Assembly: GCA_049589355.1 (NCBI GenBank) | Contig: JBAWAP010000283.1 | Coordinates: forward strand, 1 to 11,714 | Direction of reading: 5' to 3' | Length of the DNA: 11,714 bases | From: JBAWAP01 sp049589355 | GTDB lineage: Bacteria > Chloroflexota > Anaerolineae > VGOG01 | Shown here: positions 6,991 to 11,714 of the stretch, one piece after another | How the letters are laid out: the number at the start of each line of letters is the position of its first letter | How positions within the stretch are numbered: the first letter of the stretch is position 1 | The notes under the pieces: generated by a model | The model's database searches: none | The model's input: only the letters and a program-made list of their open reading frames with translations | What the model was told of the DNA's origin: nothing | Made by a program: the position numbers and the translations under genes

Positions 6991-7371
6991 CTAGTCATCG
7001 AGCGCCCGTAGCAGGCTTTCCGCCTCGGTAACGCTGATCTTGCTCTCTTCGACCATGTGCAGGATGGTGAGGCGTTCCTCTCGCAGGCTATTGGCGCTGG
7101 CAGCAGAGGAAGCCCTTTGCTCCTCTAGCCATTCTCTAATGCGCTCGCCTGCCAGCCCCAATTTCTGGGCCAGTTCTTCAGCCCAGGACTCCATGCGAGG
7201 TCCAAACTCCTCGCCCCAGGCCTCCATGCGCTGCCCAAACTCTCTGCCCCAGGCTTCCATGTGACGTCCGAACTCCTCGCTCCAGGCAGCCATCTGCTCA
7301 CCAAACTGCTCAATGGTCTCGCCAAAACGCTTGGCCTCTTGAGCCCGTGTGGTCCCTGTTTGCTGTTCCAT
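6991..7371 (-). CDS. Small protein of tandem 11-residue amphipathic repeats with C-terminal SHOCT-like module
   Basis: I do not recognise a named family for this 126-residue protein. Residues 27-70 are four tandem 11-mers (MAAWSEEFGRH, MEAWGREFGQR, MEAWGEEFGPR, MESWAEELAQK). A weaker fifth unit precedes them (about 16-26, with FG at the same place). M, W and F fall at positions 1, 4 and 8, a 3-4-4 hendecad spacing that puts the hydrophobic residues on one face of a long helix. Residues 97-124 (REERLTILHMVEESKISVTEAESLLRAL) match the SHOCT-like module of the three upstream genes. There is no signal peptide or membrane segment. Inferred role: a membrane-surface or coiled-coil component of the same system. 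GGAGG lies 5 bases before the ATG. The gap from the upstream gene is 25 bases, so it is in the same transcript. Confidence 0.82.
   Translation of the reverse strand: MEQQTGTTRAQEAKRFGETIEQFGEQMAAWSEEFGRHMEAWGREFGQRMEAWGEEFGPRMESWAEELAQKLGLAGERIREWLEEQRASSAASANSLREERLTILHMVEESKISVTEAESLLRALDD
7162..7293 (-). repeat. Four tandem 33-bp coding repeats (11 codons each)
   Basis: Met codons recur exactly every 33 bases (7291-7293, 7258-7260, 7225-7227, 7192-7194), and the flanking codons are well conserved at DNA level (ccaggcctccat, ccaggcttccat and similar on the + strand). The units are in frame and encode the 11-residue helix repeat. The DNA similarity suggests fairly recent expansion by duplication, and copy number may vary between strains. 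Confidence 0.85.
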
Positions 7372-7396
7372 CGTTGCCTCCTATTTCTGCTGTCTT

Positions 7397-8695
7397 TCAA
7401 CCTTCAAGGGCTTGTAAGAGGGTCTCGGCCTCCTGAGTGGAAATCTTGCCCTCGGCCAGCATCTTGAGCACAGCCAGGCGTTCCTCGTCGCTGCTCGCCT
7501 TGCTCTGTCCCGCTGTGCGCTGGCTGCCACGGCCTGCATCCCACTCAAAGCGCCACACCATCTTCTTCTGCGCTTTCTTCTGAGCGCGCTCCGCCCTGCG
7601 CCGTGCCTGCTCTGCGATGCGCTGTGCCTTGCCAGCCTCCCGCTCCGCCTGTCGGCGAGCCTTTTCTGCTTCGCGGCGGGCGATGGCTTCAAAGTCAATC
7701 TTGGCCAACTTCTCGGCCACCCGCTGCTGGATGCGCGAAGCTAACTCCTGGGCAGCCACGCCAGCCTCGGCACCGATCTTGCCAAAGTCGGCTGCAAAGG
7801 CAAAAGCAGCACGCTCCTCGTCCTCATCCTTTTCATCCATGGTTTTGAGCAACACGTTGCTGTGCGTGGAAGTCAGCGTGACCTGTGCCTCGCCGTCCCC
7901 AGTCATGGCCAGCCACTGCCCTTCCTCCGTCATCTCGCCAGGGAGGCCTTTGGTCATGACCCGTCCTTTGGTCGCCTGGAGGGTGAACGTCGCGTTGCTG
8001 CCTGGTAGTGCCCTGGCGACGACATTGCCCCGGGCCTGGATGTCATAGGTGAATGACCCGGCAAAGACTGTCTTGAGCGAGACATCGCCGCCTACCTGGG
8101 CCACGTCTGCGCCGGCCGTCCAAGCCCGGCCGACCAGGTCCACGCCAACATCACTCAGGTAGAGCATGCCGTTCAACTGGCGTAGATAAGCATCGCCTGC
8201 CACCGACCGCGCCGACAGCGGCCCATTGATCTCTTCCGCCAACAGATCGCCACCCACCGTGCCAAAATCCACCGGTCCGTTCACTTGTCGCACCTTGGCG
8301 TCACCCTGGACAGTGCCAGCGCTGACAGCGGCGGTCCAGCGCTCTACCGTCAGGTCGCCCTGGACTGTGCTCAATGACGCACTCGCGGTGCCATCCTGGA
8401 ACAGTGCGTCTCCCTGCACAGTAGCTACCTCCACGATTCTGCGTGCGCCCTGCACGGAGAGATCGCCCTGAGCTTGGATGATGACGAGAGAAGCGCCAGC
8501 CGGCACGGTCAGACTGCAATCTCTGTTGGCGACCAATGCCACTGCGCCCTCTCGCTCTTCTACGGTCAGCATCTCTTCGCTGTCCACCTCGATCAACACT
8601 TCCGCTTTATCCCACGTTGTTATGGCGAGATCTCCCTGGCAGGCAGTCACCTCGACGCGGGGAGATTCCGAGGTCGAAATAGTCTGTTGATACAT
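7397..8695 (-). CDS. DUF4097-like beta-solenoid protein with long charged helix and C-terminal SHOCT-like module
   Basis: The 432-residue protein has three parts. Residues about 20-285 are beta-rich. From 77 to 204 a Gly-Asp pair recurs every 18 residues (77, 95, 113, 131, 149, 167, 185 with Gly replaced by Val, 203), in units such as VQGDLTVERW, which indicates a beta-solenoid as in DUF4097/putative-adhesin proteins. Residues about 312-380 are a highly charged Ala/Arg/Lys/Glu/Gln helix, probably a coiled coil. Residues 402-430 (SDEERLAVLKMLAEGKIS, then QEAETLLQAL) are the SHOCT-like module. No signal peptide or membrane segment is visible, so it is probably cytoplasmic. ATG 8695 is preferred to an in-frame TTG at 8722 because GGAGG (8701-8705) lies 5 bases before it. 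Related YvlB/LiaX proteins act in cell-envelope stress, which suggests but does not prove such a role. Confidence 0.85.
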   Translation of the reverse strand: MYQQTISTSESPRVEVTACQGDLAITTWDKAEVLIEVDSEEMLTVEEREGAVALVANRDCSLTVPAGASLVIIQAQGDLSVQGARRIVEVATVQGDALFQDGTASASLSTVQGDLTVERWTAAVSAGTVQGDAKVRQVNGPVDFGTVGGDLLAEEINGPLSARSVAGDAYLRQLNGMLYLSDVGVDLVGRAWTAGADVAQVGGDVSLKTVFAGSFTYDIQARGNVVARALPGSNATFTLQATKGRVMTKGLPGEMTEEGQWLAMTGDGEAQVTLTSTHSNVLLKTMDEKDEDEERAAFAFAADFGKIGAEAGVAAQELASRIQQRVAEKLAKIDFEAIARREAEKARRQAEREAGKAQRIAEQARRRAERAQKKAQKKMVWRFEWDAGRGSQRTAGQSKASSDEERLAVLKMLAEGKISTQEAETLLQALEG

Positions 8696-8722
8696 CGTAC
8701 CCTCCTGCAAAGTGTTATCCAA

Positions 8723-9115
8723 CTACTCGATGAAAATCTCCACCCGTTCGTCGTCCTCAGGGTCCTCGACTTCCAGGATTTTGCCCTGCCTGCCCCCCTC
8801 TACGGCGGTCATCAGCTCGTCTACGTCTATGTCCGCCAACTCGGGCACGAACTGAGCGCCGAGCCTGAGTCCTATGCTGACCAGCCCCATGGGCAGGCTG
8901 ACGTTGGCCTTGGGCTTGCCAGTTACCATGTTCAACACCCGGATGCGCAACCAGCGCCCACGCAAAGCTTCGCTTGTCGTCGCCGACCGTACCGGGCGGT
9001 CATGGGACGCAATGGCCTTCAGAAGCCGGGCGCCTTCCTCTGCAGAGATTTTTCCCTCACTGACCATTTTCAGAATCTGCGCGCGTTCTTCTTTCACTGA
9101 TGTTGTTCCTGCCAT
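8723..9115 (-). CDS. SHOCT-like plus LiaX/YvlB N-terminal-like small protein
   Basis: The 130-residue protein begins with the SHOCT-like module (7-36, VKEERAQILKMVSEGKIS followed by AEEGARLLKAI). A compact alpha/beta domain follows at about 54-130 (RWLRIRVLNMVTGKPKANVSLP, VSIGLRLGAQFVPE, GRQGKILEV and an acidic end DDERVEIFIE). This combination resembles the N-terminal region of YvlB/LiaX-type proteins as I recall them. The molecular function is unknown. The acidic C-terminus with alternating strands suggests a protein-interaction or metal-responsive domain, but this is inference. There is no membrane segment. GAGGTG lies about 5 bases before the ATG. The gap to the upstream DUF2089 gene and the gap to the downstream solenoid gene are both 27 bases, consistent with one operon. 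Confidence 0.8.
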   Translation of the reverse strand: MAGTTSVKEERAQILKMVSEGKISAEEGARLLKAIASHDRPVRSATTSEALRGRWLRIRVLNMVTGKPKANVSLPMGLVSIGLRLGAQFVPELADIDVDELMTAVEGGRQGKILEVEDPEDDERVEIFIE

Positions 9116-9142
9116 GTCTACACCTCAACTTTCGATTCAAAC

Positions 9143-9517
9143 TCATTGCTCTTGCAAGAGCTCCAGCGCCTCTTCAGCGGAGATTTTGCCTTGGGACAGT
9201 TCTTCCAGGATGCTTTGCCGTTCCTCAGACGAGACGCCGACCGGTTCTGGACCGACCTCATAGCCCAGTGCGCGGATGAGGTCGTGCAACCGTGCTCGCA
9301 CGGTGGGATAGGAGAGTCCCATATCCTCCTCCACCCGCGTGATCTTGCCCTCGCAGCGGATAAAGGTTTCAGCGAACTGCAACTGCTCGGGTGTGAGGTG
9401 GTAAAACTTGCCCAGAGAGAAATGCCCCTCCACGGCTGTATCGCAGCGACGACAATACACGCGCGTCACTGCCATCGCTTCACCACAAACTGGACACCGA
9501 CCTGGTACCGGATACAT
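9143..9517 (-). CDS. DUF2089 family protein: zinc ribbon, helix-turn-helix and C-terminal SHOCT-like module
   Basis: The 124-residue protein has a Cys4 zinc ribbon (Cys8, Cys11, Cys22, Cys25 in RCPVCGE and VYCRRCD). A helix-turn-helix-like segment follows (about 44-86, EQLQFAETFIRCEGKITRVE and LSYPTVRARLHDLIRALGYE). Then comes the SHOCT-like module (97-122, SEERQSILEELSQGKISAEEALELL). This is the full DUF2089 layout. The fold suggests a small DNA-binding regulator, and its position as first gene behind a strong promoter with a palindrome in the spacer fits an autoregulator. No target or ligand is known to me. GGAGG lies 6 bases before ATG 9517. It heads the series that continues with the LiaX-like, solenoid and 11-mer-repeat genes. 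Confidence 0.9.
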   Translation of the reverse strand: MYPVPGRCPVCGEAMAVTRVYCRRCDTAVEGHFSLGKFYHLTPEQLQFAETFIRCEGKITRVEEDMGLSYPTVRARLHDLIRALGYEVGPEPVGVSSEERQSILEELSQGKISAEEALELLQEQ

Positions 9518-9607
9518 TGGCTACCTCCTTCGCTACGCTGTTAGAAATTCCACCTGCAATATAAGAAAACTTGCATTGCACGTAAAGATTTTTAATTCAG
9601 CGCTTAA

Positions 9608-9636
9608 ATTATACCATAAAATTGGAATTTTGTCAA
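9608..9636 (-). promoter_or_regulatory. Near-consensus extended -10 promoter for the DUF2089 cluster
   Basis: On the - strand, TTGACA (9636-9631) and TATAAT (9613-9608) are both perfect and separated by exactly 17 bp. A TG one base before the -10 (TGGTATAAT) adds an extended -10 element. A/T tracts upstream (9644-9660) could act as an UP element. Transcription should start near 9601, leaving a leader of about 84 bases before the DUF2089 ATG. A promoter this strong usually needs a repressor, which fits the palindrome inside it. Confidence 0.9.
9618..9631. promoter_or_regulatory. Candidate operator palindrome in the promoter spacer
   Basis: AAAATTGGAATTTT is a perfect 6+6 palindrome with a 2-base centre, filling most of the spacer and touching the -35 box. 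A protein bound here would block RNA polymerase. A second A/T dyad (9644-9658, cttgaaaattttaag, 6 of 7 pairs) is centred about 27 bp upstream. DUF2089 is the nearest candidate binder. In an A/T-rich region chance palindromes are possible. Confidence 0.45.
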
Positions 9637-9721
9637 TATCAAACTTGAAAATTTTAAGGCATTTATCAAAAAATCTAAACTTCCGATCTATGAAGCCTTG
9701 GATTGTTCCTTCTTCATGGGT

Positions 9722-9761
9722 GGGTTAAAGAAATCGGGCAGGAGCGAAACACCCCTGCCCG
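9722..9761 (-). terminator. Rho-independent terminator after the downstream ABC ATPase gene
   Basis: On the - strand an 8-bp GC-rich stem (cgggcagg with cctgcccg, 9761-9754 and 9742-9735) closes an 11-base loop and is followed by atttcttt. It lies about 70 bases past the ABC gene stop and insulates that gene from the DUF2089 promoter. The remainder of 9762-9833 shows no further signal. Confidence 0.8.
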
Positions 9762-9833
9762 GATGTGGCATCTATTCGGTTATAGTGGCCTGCTGTGACT
9801 CCTTAGTTGTTGCAGAATTCCGGCGGGGCCGGG

Positions 9834-10553
9834 TCACGGGCTCACGATCCGCCCATCTTGGAGATGATACACCCGATGGGCGTATTCGTCCGCCGTCGGG
9901 TCGTGGGTGGCCATGAGGACGGTGATGCCCTCCCGCTCGACGATGTAGCGGCACAGGGCCATGATCTGCCGCCCAGTGGTGCTGTCCAGTTCGCCAGTCG
10001 GCTCGTCGGCCAGGATCAGGTCCGGGCGGTTGGCCAGCGCCCGCGCGATCCCCACCCGTTGCTGCTGCCCGCCGGAGAGCTCCCACGGTCGGTGGTGCGC
10101 CCACGGTCCCAAGCCCACGATCCCCAGGCTGCGCATGGCTCGCTGACGGCGTCCTCGCCATACCCCCGCGATGCGCAACATCAACTCGACGTTTTCAAAG
10201 GCGGAGAAGGTGGGGATGAGGGCGAACGATTGAAAGACAAAGCCGATGCGCTGCCGCCGCAGCTCGGTCAACTGGCGGCCGGAGAGCCGGGAGAGCGGCT
10301 GGCCGTAGACCCTAACCTCGCCGCTGGTCGGCCGGTCCAGGCCGCCAATGAGGTTGAGCAGCGTCGTCTTGCCCGAGCCGGAGCGTCCCTTCAGCACGGC
10401 AAAGATGCCGGCCGGCACCTCCATCGTCACCCCGCGCAATGCTGCCACCTGGCTCCGGCCCAGGCGGTAGACCCGCGTCACATCTTCCACGCGGACGATG
10501 GGGTCCGTGCTCTTCCCTGCCGTTTGGCTTGCCCCTAGTTGTTCTTGAATCAT
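9834..10553 (-). CDS. ABC transporter ATP-binding protein, MacB/LolD type
   Basis: This 239-residue cytoplasmic ATPase energises an FtsX/MacB-like export or lipoprotein-release complex. All motifs are present in order: Walker A GRSGSGKTT, the Q-loop VFQSFALIP, the signature LSGGQQQR, Walker B LILADEPTGELD and the switch His in MATHDP. The AFENVELML segment is typical of the MacB/LolD group. I chose ATG 10553, which gives the usual family length with AGAGGA just upstream. The frame stays open to 10787, but the extra 78 residues have no family resemblance and overlap a repeat. The upstream neighbour on the same strand is a second ATPase of the same type. No permease gene lies between them, and the substrate is unknown. 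A terminator follows. Confidence 0.92.
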   Translation of the reverse strand: MIQEQLGASQTAGKSTDPIVRVEDVTRVYRLGRSQVAALRGVTMEVPAGIFAVLKGRSGSGKTTLLNLIGGLDRPTSGEVRVYGQPLSRLSGRQLTELRRQRIGFVFQSFALIPTFSAFENVELMLRIAGVWRGRRQRAMRSLGIVGLGPWAHHRPWELSGGQQQRVGIARALANRPDLILADEPTGELDSTTGRQIMALCRYIVEREGITVLMATHDPTADEYAHRVYHLQDGRIVSP

Positions 10554-10793
10554 GGTCCTCTTACTACTCGCCTCCAAAAAATCACCACGGGGAAGTCTGG
10601 ATCTACCTTTGTGGCGCAAGTCTTGATTAACTCCTGACCTTCCCAGATCCTCCTGGCTAGCAAGGCAGGCGGTGAAATCCTCGGCCATGTCCTGTGCCCG
10701 GGTCAAGACCGTTTCCGTCCCCTCACTGGCTCTGCACAAAGCCGTGGTACGTGACGCGTATTGCATTGCGCGTGACGGACCACGCAAGACGCG
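10554..10793. other. Intergenic region between the two ABC ATPase genes
   Basis: These 240 bases hold no gene that I can support. The frame of the downstream ATPase is open through most of it but looks non-coding. A GC-rich inverted repeat lies at the right end (10751-10797). I found no convincing promoter on the - strand, so the downstream ATPase may be transcribed from the upstream gene or from a weak promoter. Confidence 0.5.
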
Positions 10794-10797
10794 TCAC
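10751..10797. repeat. GC-rich inverted repeat overlapping the stop codon of the AbrB-fused ABC gene
   Basis: gtgacgcgt (10751-10759) pairs perfectly with acgcgtcac (10789-10797). Between them a shorter hairpin is possible (gcgtg 10770-10774 with cacgc 10781-10785). The heptamer cgtgacg occurs twice directly (10750-10756 and 10771-10777). The right arm contains the ABC gene stop (TCA at 10794-10796 on the + strand). No T-tract follows on the - strand. It may be a terminator-like structure or a dispersed short repeat. Confidence 0.6.
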
Positions 10798-11714
10798 TCT
10801 GCGCTCTTCCGCCGCCTCAACCGCGCAAAGAAGCCTGGCCGCTGCGATGGCCGCTCGCCGGCAAAGAGCTGGGTGACTTGCTCCTCTAGTCCGGGCTGGC
10901 CAGGAGCTACTGACGTCGCCTCCTGTCCGGCAATAGGTCGAATGAGAACGCCGTCGTCCACGGCCTCCAACTCCGCTCGATCGCCGATACCAAACCGCTC
11001 CAGGTACTCCTGTGGCACCTGCAGCCGCCCCGCCGAATCGAGCACCACGTACTCGTGATACGTCACTTCCTCGAGCACCTCCTCCGGCAGGCGCTCACCG
11101 ACCATGGCCCTCTCCAACTGGCTCACCTGGCGGATGGTCTCGGTGCTGGTTTTGCCGTCACGGATGGCCACCACCCGGTCCACCTGCCCGACGATGCCCG
11201 GTTCGTGGGTGACGATGATTGTCGTCAGGCCCAATGTCTCGCTGAGATTGCGGAATGCGTCCATGATGGTCTGCGCCGTGGCCGAATCTACCTCGCCGGT
11301 CGGCTCATCCGCCAGCAGGAGCACCGGCTTGTTGGCCAGCGCTACAGCGATGGCTACCCGCTGCTGCTCGCCCCCGGACAGTTGCGCCAGCCGGTGCTTC
11401 CGCCACTCGTAGAGACCCACTGCCTGCAAAAGCTCCCTGGCCCAGGCATGCTTCTCACGGCGGCTAATTCCCGCGATGTTCATGGGCAGTTCCACGTTCT
11501 CCTGCGCTGTCAGGTAGGGGATCAGGTTGCGCGAGGTCTGCTGCCAGACAAAGCCCACCTTCTTCCGACGGTAGCGGTTCAGTGCCGCATCGGAGAGCTT
11601 GAGCAGGTCTTGCCCATCCACTGTCACCCGCCCCGCCGAGGGCCGGTCCAGCCCGCCCAGGATGTTGAGCAGCGTCGTCTTACCCGACCCCGACGCGCCA
11701 ACGATGCCCAGCAT
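10794..11714 (-). CDS. ABC transporter ATP-binding protein with C-terminal AbrB/MazE-like domain (5' end outside window)
   Basis: The visible 306 residues start at MLGIVGASGSGKTT, which is the Walker A strand. The N-terminal ~35 residues of the ATPase therefore lie beyond the right edge, and the edge Met is internal. The MacB/LolD-type motifs follow: Q-loop VWQQTSRNL (56-64), signature LSGGEQQR (112-119), Walker B LLLADEPTGEVD and H-loop TH170. After the ATPase (about 210) comes an extension where 219-261 reads YHEYVVLDSAGRLQVPQEYL, then GIGDRAELEAVDDGVLIRPI. This matches the swapped-hairpin AbrB/MazE pattern (strand, G-R/Q-hydrophobic-x-P, helix, G-D strand). A linker and a basic tail (FFARLRRRKSAE) close the protein. 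AbrB domains bind DNA or dimerise, so here it may pair subunits or link transport to regulation. It lies upstream of a second ATPase on the same strand. Confidence 0.85.
   Translation of the reverse strand: MLGIVGASGSGKTTLLNILGGLDRPSAGRVTVDGQDLLKLSDAALNRYRRKKVGFVWQQTSRNLIPYLTAQENVELPMNIAGISRREKHAWARELLQAVGLYEWRKHRLAQLSGGEQQRVAIAVALANKPVLLLADEPTGEVDSATAQTIMDAFRNLSETLGLTTIIVTHEPGIVGQVDRVVAIRDGKTSTETIRQVSQLERAMVGERLPEEVLEEVTYHEYVVLDSAGRLQVPQEYLERFGIGDRAELEAVDDGVLIRPIAGQEATSVAPGQPGLEEQVTQLFAGERPSQRPGFFARLRRRKSAE

Noticed and set aside
6318..6998. A second-frame 226-codon - strand open frame overlapping the MFS gene
   Set aside because: It lacks membrane segments and reads as a frame-shifted copy of the MFS coding DNA.
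7162..7293. The 33-bp repeats as a CRISPR array
   Set aside because: The units are contiguous with no spacers and are in frame within a coding sequence.
8696..8722. A TTG start at 8722 for the solenoid protein
   Set aside because: GGAGG sits inside this stretch, 5 bases before ATG 8695, which is the better start.
8474..9100. A 208-codon open frame on the + strand opposite the LiaX-like and solenoid genes
   Set aside because: It spans the boundary of two - strand genes that have good ribosome sites and family motifs. The translation is not protein-like.
9807..10538. A 243-codon open frame on the + strand opposite the downstream ABC ATPase
   Set aside because: The opposite strand carries every ABC motif in order. 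The + frame has no recognisable domain or ribosome site.
10554..10750. A promoter for the downstream ABC ATPase (a TTGACC on the - strand)
   Set aside because: No acceptable -10 box lies at 16-19 bp from it.
10554..10787. An N-terminal extension of the downstream ABC ATPase by up to 78 residues
   Set aside because: The extension has no family similarity, begins within the CG-rich repeat, and would make the protein far longer than its relatives. ATG 10553 gives the normal length.

Overview
The window looks like a GC-rich bacterial chromosome segment, most plausibly from Chloroflexota (Anaerolineae-like). This placement is inference. It rests on the gap-pgk-tpi order, a DUF2089 gene cluster, GyrI-type MerR and BtrH-type genes, tandem MacB-type ATPases and short GC- or G/T-rich intergenic repeats. 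There is no rRNA or other marker to confirm it, and a Firmicutes-like lineage cannot be excluded. I saw no tRNA or rRNA gene, CRISPR array, transposase or integrase.

Left part, + strand (1-3343): a lower-glycolysis cluster. It holds the 3' part of type I glyceraldehyde-3-phosphate dehydrogenase (its catalytic Cys lies just off the left edge), complete phosphoglycerate kinase and complete triosephosphate isomerase. A polytopic membrane protein with an HELSH zinc-protease-like motif follows. The gap-pgk gap holds an imperfect inverted repeat that reaches back into the gap stop codon.

Middle, + strand (3344-5589): a MerR/GyrI-like regulator sits behind a promoter with a 19-bp spacer, as is typical of MerR-controlled promoters. 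A BtrH-type (Cys-His-Asp) domain protein follows. Each of these two genes is followed by a strong 15-bp-stem hairpin.

Right-middle, - strand (9636 down to 5627): a near-consensus extended -10 promoter drives a compact set of four genes, each with a good ribosome site. They are a DUF2089 zinc-ribbon/HTH protein, a short LiaX/YvlB-like protein, a DUF4097-like beta-solenoid protein with a long charged helix, and a small protein made of 11-residue amphipathic repeats. All four carry the same ~28-residue SHOCT-like module (pattern EER..IL..(L/V).(E/Q)(G/S)KIS..EA..LL), at the C-terminus in three and at the N-terminus in one. An MFS (DHA3/MFS_3-like) exporter follows. I read this as a possible membrane-stress or drug-response system whose parts may assemble through the shared module. 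It is the most interesting part of the window.

Right edge, - strand (11714 down to 9735): two MacB/LolD-type ABC ATPases. The upstream one runs off the window and carries a C-terminal AbrB/MazE-like domain. The downstream one is complete and is followed by a Rho-independent terminator that separates it from the DUF2089 cluster. Their FtsX-like permeases, if present, would lie beyond the right edge.
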